From Saccoglossus kowalevskii (lineage: Eukaryota > Hemichordata > Enteropneusta > Harrimaniidae), in contig NW_003157227.1 of the NCBI RefSeq assembly GCF_000003605.2, positions 577,322 to 641,321 on the forward strand: a stretch of 64,000 nt of DNA, in the 5' to 3' direction. Shown piece by piece: positions 27,187-39,100 of the stretch. Numbering within the stretch: position 1 is the stretch's first letter; every line of letters begins with the position of its first letter. The notes under the pieces are model-generated. The model worked only from the letters and a program-made list of their open reading frames with translations, was not told where the DNA came from and did not search any database. The position numbers were made by a program, and so were the translations under genes.

Positions 27187-30100
27187 CTGTGTGTGTGTCT
27201 GTGTGTGTGATTTCCAGTGTTTTCACGTATGATTTCTTCTGTGATTTTATTGGCTTGGCCGATTTCTTTCAAACTTGGCAGGTAGGTCACACCTTCACCC
27301 TAGTTATTAGGAAAAATCTGAAAAAAATTTTTGGTCCACCGTTGCTATAGCAACAGCCAAAAAACTGATTTTTAGATAGCTTCGCGCCAAATGTATCTCC
27401 TCCTACAAATTTAGGATAAAACACCACAGACATAGCTCATTCTACTCAGCTTGAGTGTGGGCACAAAGTTACTATTTGAATTTTTGATATCTTTTTTCAT
27501 TACCAAGAAATTTGACCCCAAAGTTGGGGTAACTTTTCACCAGCAACGGCTTTTAACTCCTCTGTGATTTTTTCGGCTCAGCTGATTTTGTTCATACTTC
27601 ACAGGTAGGTCGTGCCGTGCCATTGGAACATCCAAAAACTGATTTTTGAATACTTTCGCCCCAAATGTATTACCTTCTACCAGTTTTGTACACAAGAATT
27701 AGTAGAAATGTTCCTGTTTTGGGCGGATTATTGATAGAGAATAATGTCTTTATTACAAAAATGCTGAAAAACTGAGTTTTTGCCTTAGTTGTTTTTTTTA
27801 TTGCCGAAAAACTGTGAACTCGACAAATTTGGTTGCACAACTTCCCTTTATCATATACACCCAGCGACACCGATGCCAGCTGACTGTGGTTTTGTAATAG
27901 CAGTGTTCAAATGACCATGCTTTTTATTTTGGCTAAGTTGCGCACTGGTAGGAGATCGCCGGCGCCGACATTGTTACACTGTATCAACGTAATCCCAACG
28001 CAACTTTGAACTTTGAATGAACTGTAAATGATGTAACAGAAGAATACGTCCTAGTAATAAACTAAGTGACTTCTAAAGACTGAATGTTTTTTGCAAACTT
28101 CGTATACGGGGCCCATTTAGTTATGAACCGACGTTAGCTTCACGTTTATGTCACACTATAAAAACAACCAAAAACATGTTGCTTGTTTTTGAGCGGAGCA
28201 GATCGCCAACCAGCCTACCGGCTTGTTTTTTTATGTGTGACTTTTTCTTCATATTTTAATCAGTGATTTCCCTCATAAGACAATACTTATTATATTCAAT
28301 ATTCTGGTAGTTCTCTTCCTCTTCATCTCATATTCAGTAAAAAAATCAGTGCCTCATCCTCGTTTATTTCTTTAAGTAGTTAAAGACATATTCTCGATAT
28401 TATTATTGGTTAAACACATAAACAGAATTATAATTGGGGGTATAGCTATCAACTAAATTATTCATTGTTTTTATGTGGTGCATTTCTAAGTGAGTGTGTT
28501 GTAAGTGGGAAGTCTGCTCCAAACTCATGAAAAATGCATTTGTATGCAATCTTCATTCTGTGCCATACCGTGGAATGGGTAATGTAATTTGTATGCGTAA
28601 ACTTGTACACATGTAGAAGGAGGATATCTACATGGGTAGCTGAAATATGATGTCTGATCATGCTGGTTAATACAGTTCATGTTTTAATAAACTGCACTAG
28701 TGTTTGCCATTTTTTTAAATTCAAATTGTACTTATTAAGTGGTTTAATACATAACCTGCTGATGCTGTTATTTTTCCTGTTCATTTTGACCATCCATGGA
28801 TGCTTTCAGCAGGTGGTGTGTCAAAGGGACTAAAAATAGTGAAATTGTAAATTTTAAACAACATTGCTGTAGCTGATGTAAAAGTAGATGTAAACACAAA
28901 CCTTGGCCTAAACACGATCATTGGCAGTAGGGTTATTAGTGAATTTAGAAATTTAAATTTATTTGAGTGCCATGGGTCAATTGTATTTACATTTCACTTA
29001 CTCACAATATGTGTAGAATTTCAGGCAGTATAGGTTATATAGAGTGGCACAAAATGTATAAAGGTAATGTGTGAGTCATATTTGCTGTAACACTAACTGC
29101 ATTGGTATTGCCTATCTGTGGATCAGTGCCATTGTGTGCATTATCCAGTGGTTGCCATATTTACAGTGCCTGTAAAAAATGCTGATGTGAACACCAGATT
29201 ATGAGATCACTATCTTTTTTAAAAGGTGTAACATTTTCTAGTGTATTAGTAAACTATAAACCATATAAACCACCCTTGACCTCAAAGTGATCTTAGTGTT
29301 GTGTTCTGAGGGCATGTAGAACAAGCATCTTCCCTGGGGATGAGAGAGTGTAAATACTGCCATGCAAAAGTGTGTTTGTTGTTTATATGTACACACAGCA
29401 TATTGAACAGCATCTACTTTGATTTTCACAGTGACTATGCAGCTAAGAACAACCTTAAGAAGCTTCCAGTACTGCCAACAAGTGCTTTAAAAGATCATCC
29501 ATCACTTTCGTATTGTGAAGACAGGGTACTTTACTATTACAGAAGATTAGCTGGTCAGAACAGAGGACAAGCAATAGTCAAGTAGGTGGAATTATTTTAT
29601 CACCGCACACTTGGTGAGAGAGATGTCCAAGGTTGTGTCAGTGGATTCCTTTCAGCTGTTGCTCATCTGTCTTGACTTTCACTACTCCATTCCTTGGTCA
29701 TGCTGACATTTTGGTAGCTTAGAATGTGATTTTTGATATCTCTGGGAACCTCTAGGATCCTAACTACCTTATATTTTGCTCTATTTTCAAAGCACATTCT
29801 GTCAAAATATTATTTGAATAGCCTTGCATGTATAAATGTCTAGATAAAAAAAAGAAGAAGATATTTCACCACTGTGACAGCTTTTTATTTCAGTAAAGAC
29901 AAGGTTAAGCCAAAATCATCAAATTTATGATGTATATGTCACAAGGACTCTGAATTTAAAATTTGTCATTCTTATCATGATAGGACTCAAAACTTAATTA
30001 GTGAATGGATCTTGGGAGGGATATCAGAATTCAAGAGTGCTTGCAATTTCATTTTTCTGAAGGCTACCAATTTCAAGGCAAAATTCCTGAAAACTGCACT

Positions 30101-33100
30101 ACTGATTAAAATATGTGCCTTGGTTCTGTATTACTATCTGTATATTTCAAATGTTTTCAACAAATTCTGACAAAGCATGGAGCTAGATATGCCACTTGTT
30201 TTGCATTCTCCTTGGCACCATGTTCACTAAACTTTTTTATTGTTCCGTTACGAACTGCTTTATTGACCCACTATTGAATGTGCTAAAGTCCTGTGATTTT
30301 GAGCAATTGAAAATTTGGATAACCACAACATTGATATTTATTCTCCTTATCCCATTGTTTAGGATCTTTCTAATGTTAAAAAATAAAAACTGTAAATAAA
30401 AAAAAAAATGCTCAAGGAAGCTAACCATTTCCTTATGCTGAAAATTCAACTAGCCCAGCAATCCAATTTAAACCAGAAAAAAATAGATTTAGAGTGTGTA
30501 TACCATGCCTTGTCTGTTTTAATGACTTGAATGCTGTAATAAAGTTGAGATTAGTTTAAGTGCAGATAACAGATACTATGAACTTTTAACTTCTCAGTAA
30601 TTGTAGTTAAAAAGAGTAAAGCCTTCATTGTGCAAGTGTGTTGATGCATGTATTGAGTCTTATCAAAATACTATTGAAGTCATTCACGTCTAGACTTCAA
30701 AGTGTTTTTTTCTTCAGTTTTATAGTGAAGTCAGTGTCTGGCATGATACCTATTATGGATGTGAAACCAATGCACGATGTTCACTTGCACTCATTGTATT
30801 ATTACTAGTATTGTCCTGTCATAATGCTATTCTACCTGCCCTGCAGTGGTCTACACTATGTCGTTCAAAGCTATATTCCATCTTTCAAACATCTCACAGT
30901 GACAAATCACAGTTTTAATTGCAGAAAGTGTTGTCAACTATAAAAATTGAGTAATTATCGATCCTCGTAAGTTAGCTATATTTAGTGTATACACTTGAGC
31001 AATATCAGTGCCTCGTACATTAGTCACTTTCCACCCCTCTCTCTAATATAGACTCTTCCAAAATTAGCATAAATCTTATGAGTCAACCTTTGCTCCATAT
31101 AAACATTACTGCTACCCCAGGCCTTAATATCCTGTATACTTGGATTGGTGAGTAAGGAGGAGTAGTTCTTGTGTATAATTCTCAAGTCTCTCTCATTTCC
31201 TGGAGAACTGCTTCATTATCAGCTTGTTCATTATCTCTCTCTTTGGATATTATACTGGTTTATGTTCTGAATGATATCGGTATGTATTTCTTGTTTGATT
31301 TTCTAATCTATGTCAGACAGAAACAAGTGAATGTCATTCAGGGATTGGCTCCTTTATTGCTTGTGTATGGTAGACCCTTGGATGTGTACAGTAGATTCAT
31401 TGTAACTGGTATAACGTAAATGCTTTGACACTGTTACCACCCTAGGATTCAAGTTAGGTTACTTCACTTGTCCTGTTATTTGTTTACTTTGCTAAAAGCC
31501 TGCCCTGTGTTCAAGAAGCCCTACAAGATTTACAATTTCTTAATATTTAACTTCTAACTGATATTCTTTATATAACGTGCTCCTACTTTAGCTAAAAGTT
31601 ACTGGTACTGGCAAACTAGTTTTTCTGAATTATTCAACCAACCTGTATTTTCTCCATCACAAGGGTGGATGTAAATATTTGCATGCATACTGCTGGTGGC
31701 CATGCTTAGCTGTCAAAAGAAGGCGGATCCTTTGAGACATGTATGCTTGGGGGGTTAAATTGTTTATTATAGACTAAATCAGCCACACTGTTTATGTTGT
31801 GAAGATTAAAATAAGTAAACTACTGTAGAAGGATTGATTATTCACTGGGTTTTAATTTTGCTTATTTCACTGACTGGAAAATGCGCTAAATTAAAACCCA
31901 GTGAATATGTAAAATTGAGCATAGAACACATTATCTAAATGATAAAACTGTGAATTTAAAACCAACTCAATATGCCTGAAATGGTAAATCAGCGAAATTT
32001 ATACCCAGTGAAAATTAGTCATTTTACACTATTTTCCATTTGGTATAAAATCGCTTGTCTAACAGTTGAAAACTCAAAAAATTGGCAAATAACCTTATTA
32101 TCATTACAACCATGCTTGTGTTATTCAAGGTTTGGAGGCAATTGGATTAGATATCATTAAATTATCCTTTCTCTGCTGGAGTTTCTTAGTACCTAGCACA
32201 AGCCACAGGAAATGTATCAAATCAGGCTCTCATAAGTCACCGTATAACTTGTTATATTACAGTTACACCAGTGATTTGTTTTAATTTATATCGCTTCTAC
32301 TTCCGACCTATATTATATATACCATAAGTGCTTTATGTTTCAAGTTAGCAACAGTATATATTCATTTCCAATGGTTTGGTCATTTTTCAGAACCCCAGCT
32401 AGCCAGTAATTTTTTGTGTGTGGTTTAGCTGCAGTACTCTGCTAGGTTGATTATATGCAAGAATTTACCACACCAACCTGCCAGCTTTGTTCCATTGGGA
32501 AGCAGTTCTCCATAGCTTTTAGAGAACGCTTGTAAGGTTTCACTTTCTGATTACTTCATGGTGGTGTGTGATGTCACATGCACTTGTTTACTTTGAAGTG
32601 TGTCTCAGCTTGGATGTAGGTCCATGGTCATGGTTTCACAACTATATGATAGATGGAATTCTTCACACATTTATTTTTTTAATATGCAACTCGTTACATT
32701 TAAATCTCAATTTACACTGTATGTGTACAGGGGATGTTCACCGTAAGTGTCAGCTTGGGTAGAAGTGTAACAAGTGTAAAGAGCATTACGTGTTAGGAAT
32801 TTTCAGTGGAATTTAACCTCAGTATTTGTAATTTATCCCACCTAACCTTCAATTATTGTCCAAGGCTACATCTGTTGATATCTGAAACTAGTCTTTCCTA
32901 TGGCTGCCCTCTCTTTAATCTTCAGGTTTGTGTTCTTGAACTGTAACTTATGCTCTGTTCGTTTCTTTCAGTTATATGTCAATTATTGAAAGTCTACCCA
33001 CTTATGGAGTACATTATTATGAAGTAAAAGACAAAAGTGGTTTACCATGGTGGCTTGGATTTAGTCATAAAGGTATCGGGCAGTATGATATCACGGATAA

Positions 33101-36100
33101 AGTCACACCAAGAAAGGTATTTATTCTTTTAATCCCATTTTATACCTCTCTGAACAGTGTTTTTTGATATCTCCGACAAAGCCTTGAGATTTTATCCTGT
33201 CATGAAATTTATGTTCCAGTGAAAGCAGATGTGTATGGTCCTTAACAATAAATACAATGACCCTGAGAAACTGGATTCCCCAATTTGACAGTGTGATGTG
33301 ACATGCAGTGATTTTTGCAAAATGTGTAATAAATACATTGCACACGAAAATAATTACAAATAAAATGATGCACCTGACATTTCCAGCGGTACTTCCGACA
33401 TTACCGGTCACACCAGGATGTCCTGTATATAGTACTGTAGAATACTTTAGTTTTGCTTGGAATTAATTTTCACTATTTTCGCTGAAAAAATGATTCAGTG
33501 AAAATAAAATCCAGCGAATATACCATTTTTCCTATATTTTACATTCAACTTGTCAAAAATCAGTGAAAATAAATTCCATACAGAACATCCAAAAAGTCTT
33601 TTCAGCGAAAATTAATTCCAGCTAAAATAAAGTATTTCACAGTAAATGAATATTAAATTTACTCCATATTTAGATACATGCTATCTATTTCTGTCAGCCT
33701 CTTCCTCTTTGTTCTATAAGTTTAAATATATATACAGAGCTAATAGTAAATTAAATTTCAAAATATCACCTGGCATTATTTATATACTGTAAAATGGATA
33801 ATTTAGTTAAAATTTCGTTGATTTACCATTTCAGGCATATTCAGTTGGTTTTAAATTCACGGTTTTGTCATTTAGATAATGTGTTCTATGCTAAATTTAA
33901 CATATTCACTGGGTTTTAAATTTAGCGCATTTTCCAGTCAGCGAAATAAGCAAAATTAAAACTTGCTGAATAATTAACCCCTTTACAGTACAGTACAGTA
34001 CTGTGTGGGTGAATGGCAATGTCAGATGAAAATAGTTTTTCCTTGTGAATGATCCGATTTTAAACAACTTCATTTTTCGTAGTATAAATGCAGACAATAG
34101 CTACACATGTACATCCTTAGTTTATTGCGTTTGCTGCGTATTTATTTATGAGGGATGTACACATTGTGATATAGCATGTAGGTGTTGATCACACTTCAAT
34201 CAGTTTGTGAGTGTGTGTGGGTGGGAGTACTTGTTACTTTACTCCACAAGTGTCAAGTGTATGGGCGTCATCGGTCAAAAATCTGAACTATTTTTTTTGT
34301 GATTTCCTGATAACTTACTAGGCTTTATGGGTCACTAAGAACTATGAATGAATGTGTATGTTTATGTTCATTCAGCTCTAATATGTATTGATATCAGTAT
34401 ACTTGAAAGATTGGGTTAAAGTGTTATGGAGGTCATATACGGTGATTGTACTGGGATATATCTATCAACGGCTTACAATTGTAAATTTACACAGACTTGC
34501 TTTGATTTCAGTATTATGTGAGTCACCAAACAAACTCTTAATGGGAGCAGCTGGATTTCTTATTCCCAAGTGTGTTTACTGTCCAATTCTTCCACTTAGA
34601 TTTGATTTTCCTTCATTTTGTTTTCACATCCTTGTACAATATTTTCATTCAGAGACTGTGTTTAGGCTTCAGTATTACGTTAAAGAGCGCCAGTATGGAA
34701 TTCTTCATAAACTTACCAAGTCTGGAATTTGTTATTTTATTAAAAATTCCTCCTGGCCATGCATGAGTCCATCACCCACTGCCTCAGCAACTGGATCAAT
34801 CCCCGAGTACCATAAGTGTGTAAAAACATTTTTCAAATTGACACGATTAATAATCAGCGCCATCTGTTTGCTCCCGCAGTCATGATAATGAATAATTTTG
34901 CCGCCAAAAACAATTAGATTCGTCAGAGGTCAAAAGTATAATGATTAAGTGGTCGGTTTGGTTGTGGGTCGTTTTAAAAACTGATCATATCGATGCAGTC
35001 ATTTGGATGTATTAACAGTAATGGTGTCGAGTATTAAAGTCAACACTGATTGCTAGGGTCAAATTCTCATTTCCTTTCACCTGGGTTCTAATAATTGCTT
35101 CTGTAAATTTATAGGTAAGTTGTGGTTTTGTGTCACATTGTGATCAGTCAGGTGTACACCAGTGCTATTTACTTTTCCCATTAAGTACCATAGTGTATTT
35201 GACACCAGTCTTCCTGTGTTCACTCAGTGTAGTTTTAACAGCCACAGTACTGTGGACTACGTGTTAGCTTTAGGTTTGTAACATTGGTACATATGGCAGT
35301 AATAAAAACAGGATATTGGAGAGACTGCGTGATTATTTTCTCTGATTCCCACAACATTTTGTGATCCTTGGAAAATTGACGAGACAAGATTTAAAAAAAA
35401 GTCTAGTACTCATGTGAAATTTTTTATCTACGACATTGACCCTTTTAACTGCAAAGTCAATTGTTGTCACTTTTCACAAATTAAAATGTACTATTTATTT
35501 TTCAGTTTTTTTTTTTTTAGAAAATTTTATCTAAAGGCAACTATAAAAGTACTGACAAATTTTATGAAAAAAATTATGTCATTCAAAGAGTTAAGACATA
35601 TAATACTTGTGTGCATTTTTGTTTTACAGTAGTTTAACATTTTTAAAGAACTATATGTATATGTTGATACTGCATAGGGCTTAATTATTATTTAGGTTTT
35701 ATTTTTACTTTGTTTAGCTGCTGGCTAAATGCACTACTAAACCTAGTAAAAGATAGAATATAATATTCCCTTCACAAACTAGGGAATATAAAACCTGCAA
35801 CATCAAATTAAAGTAAATATTTCCTCCTCTACTGTACTGTATCTTTTTCGGTATATACATTGTGATTTTGTTTTGTAGTAAGGTCATAGTGTAGTTGCCA
35901 GATTGCATGCGTCTTCCACCAAAGATTACTAAAGTTATTGAAGATCATAGTAACATGTCATACTGTCTCAGTTGATCAGGCATCATTTGTAATCACTGAA
36001 ATGAGACCGGAGACCGGAAAACATTGATGATTCTTGTTGTTAAACCAGTAGTGCTTAGATCCTGAGGTGGTCTGGTCAATTGCTTTTAATGGGTGATAAT

Positions 36101-39100
36101 TTGACATTATTAGAGTTATAGCATACAGGTTGTGTTACAATATTAATCAGGGTTGTATGGTTTGTCTGCCAGGTAGCGGTAAATGCAGTGGTTGGTATGC
36201 TTATTGTTGGTGTCAAAATCTTTTGGGAATATTGGATTATTTATTATGTGGTACATAGAAACATAATAACACATGTAGCGTCTGTACATCTATAATGATG
36301 GTTGGTGGTGTATGTGTACATTTGTATTTGGGGGAGGATTGGTTTGGGGGTTTGGTTAAATTCTGTACCTTAATTTCACTTTTGCTGTCACAATTAATTT
36401 AATGGTACTGCCAAGCCACCTGAACCATTGTTGCTGAAACCCGGACCTGGTTTGTATTCCATCATTGAGTAGATGACATTGTTTATTGGATACATGTGTG
36501 AATTCAGTTAAATACTCTGGTTGCCTTAGTGAAGAACTATAAATTAGCTGATTCAATCACTTAGGTCATGCTGTCAATTTAATGTAATTAGACAATTCAG
36601 TCTAGCGTTTGTGTGGTTAACTGCCAATGTGTAACCTTTCCCATTCTGTACTGTGCTCATTACAGGTATTTCAGTGGCGACAGCTAGAGAATTTATATTT
36701 CCGCGATAGAAAATTTTCCATTGAAGTTCACGACCCGCGAAGGTAAGACTGTATACAGTACTTTTAAAGGAAGCTTACTCGGTCAGTCGTATAGTGTGTG
36801 CTTGTTTTTACATTGTTGCGATTCCTAAGTGTTTTATTTTTTGTTTTGTTTTTATGTTCACCACACCTTAGTGACCTGTTGCCATTTTTGTTATTTGACC
36901 TTGTTTAATCATTATTTCATTTTCATCTTTGTTTTCGAGGGAGGTGTCTCCAAACAACTCTATTCAAATTTATGATTTCTCCCCCCAATGATGTGAAAAT
37001 GACAACGTGAGCCGTAAGACTAAAGCATGTAAATATGTAGGTGATGGGCGGTGTGGGTTGCTGCAGCTCGCTAATTGATTAACTACCCTGTCCCTGCTTT
37101 CCTGCATGCTATTTTCCACTTAGAATAGAATATACCAAAAACTGTTATAAACTTACTAACATCATTTATTTTATAATTTTATTTGGAGACACTTCTTCAT
37201 ATTGTAGTGAAATTAGTCTAGATTAGTTAGCGCGTGTGTGATCACTGTAGACATAGAATCAATTACAGCTTTCCGCGTTACAAAATAACCAGGCACTGTA
37301 GCCAGGCATAGTACAACCGCAGACTAACCACGACAAGTAAATTAAGAAAAAAAAATCACTTATTTAGATGCATCTTGGGGCACCTCCTTCAATTCAAGCA
37401 AATCAAAAAGAAAAAAAAAGAGAAAATAACTAACACACCACGACACGTTAACTGTATAACGGCGGACTCTCTCCTTCTTAGAGTCGTGCATGCTTTGAGC
37501 AGCTTCAACCTGTACGATGAGGCCATAGAGGAACCCTTGGACTGTTTTGATGATCTGTCCGATGCAATTTCTGATCCTACGACTCAGTAAGTTATGTAAA
37601 CCTGTCATAAAAATGCCATTCTGTCTATCCGCTCCATTTCTCTCCATTTCCCCCTTTCTTTTTTTTTCAACTTTTGTATTTCTCTGCTTCGCTTGCATAA
37701 ATACTCAGCAGGTAAATTCATCTTGCATTGCATGGCTCTGTTAATGAAGTCATTCACTGCATGCATGTGTGTATAAAGGTAATTATGTAGTTGAAACATG
37801 AAAACACATCATTTTAAATGATTTCCACCCTTCTGAATGAAGGAGGACACCAGTTTATGAGCCCCGCCCCTTAACCAAAACTTCCCCTGTGAAAAAATTA
37901 CATTTGGAAATATTTTTTTTAGTGCACGTAGTTTGGTAGTCTGTCCATGCCAGGGTTTTTCATATGGCATGGTGTATCATGCTTGTCGTCATTGCTTGGT
38001 TTGCGACGCTTTTGGCTTCATTGTCGCACCACACTGGGTTGAAAATGTATAGTGACAAAATGATATCTTTAACACAAACCTCACTCGTAATAAATAAAGC
38101 CTATGGTACTAACTTTGGACAGCATGTGTGTTTTTCTCTCCATGGAATAGTGTGCTGTTTACGTACTAATGCAGTAAAAAGATATCAGATTGGCACAGTA
38201 AATTATCTTCCCAGCTATATATTGTATAAAGTCAAGCTACAGAATCAGCAGCATTCATGCAATTGATATGTGTTATAACTGTACTTGAGTGATGAGGGAA
38301 TTGTCAGTTAAATTTGATTGTCAAACCATGTGGTAATGCACAGCAAAACATCTATGATACTAATACTGATTATTTTCTTTAATCAGGGCGATTGTTGCAT
38401 ATTTATGTTCTCATTTGTGGCAATGCAGTGCCAACCAGCAATGTACCCCCCCCCCCCTTTCTCCGGATGGCTACTTTTGCTGAGTGGCTTATTTTTCCTC
38501 TATAGAAATGACATGGCTTGCATAGTATGTCAGGTTGACTGTATGTTTAATTGCTACTGTATTTATCAACCAGGGTATCTCTAAGTCGACGTACATTTGG
38601 TCCCAGTAATGTCACTGTCCATGCTTGGTATGGAAACCCTGTACTTGTCAAGTCCATGTGGGCTATGGCTATAAGTCAACACCAGTTTTACTTGGATAGA
38701 AAACAAAGCAAGGTATGTAATCATTTACTTGTCGTACGCAATGGGCGAGTCCGAAATGTCAACAAAATATTGATTGTATGTGATATTTATAATCCAGATG
38801 AAAAAGATGTGCTTTGGTTTGTAGTAGTTGGTGTTTGTAGTAGTTGGCAGATGTTTGAGTCTAAATAATACATGCAGGATTTCAATGGGAATAAAAGATC
38901 TATACATTGCATAGACGACATGTCAGCTGTTGGCTACTAAGTGTTATCATTACTATGTTGTATATTTACATGTATCATGATTACTGTGTACACCACCACA
39001 TATATCACTAATAATGCATTTGTACAGAGTCAGATTTTAAACGCCCAGTCATGTATGAGCCACCCACAACCATTTCAATTTAGATTATGTAAGATGCCAA

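Larger units (their letters stand above)
26566..29431 (+). other. FRMD4 intron 4 (GC-AG)
   Basis: A 2.9-kb intron with a GC donor at 26,566 and a CACAG acceptor ending at 29,431. It contains a (GT)n run and a roughly 1.1-kb repeat element (27,111-28,207). No other exon is seen. Confidence 0.8.
33117..36665 (+). other. FRMD4 intron 6
   Basis: A 3.5-kb GT-AG intron with two MITEs of different families 140 bp apart (A at 33,433-33,644, B at 33,785-33,990). The 165-codon ORF at 34,388-34,885 has no recognised domain and is taken as chance. Confidence 0.8.

Noticed and set aside
34388-34885. 165-codon plus-strand ORF in FRMD4 intron 6
   Set aside because: Hydrophobic and Cys-rich with no recognisable family; it lies inside an intron with no splice support.
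37360-37698. 112-codon minus-strand ORF over the cassette exon
   Set aside because: Antisense shadow. The plus strand has the splice sites and matching phases.
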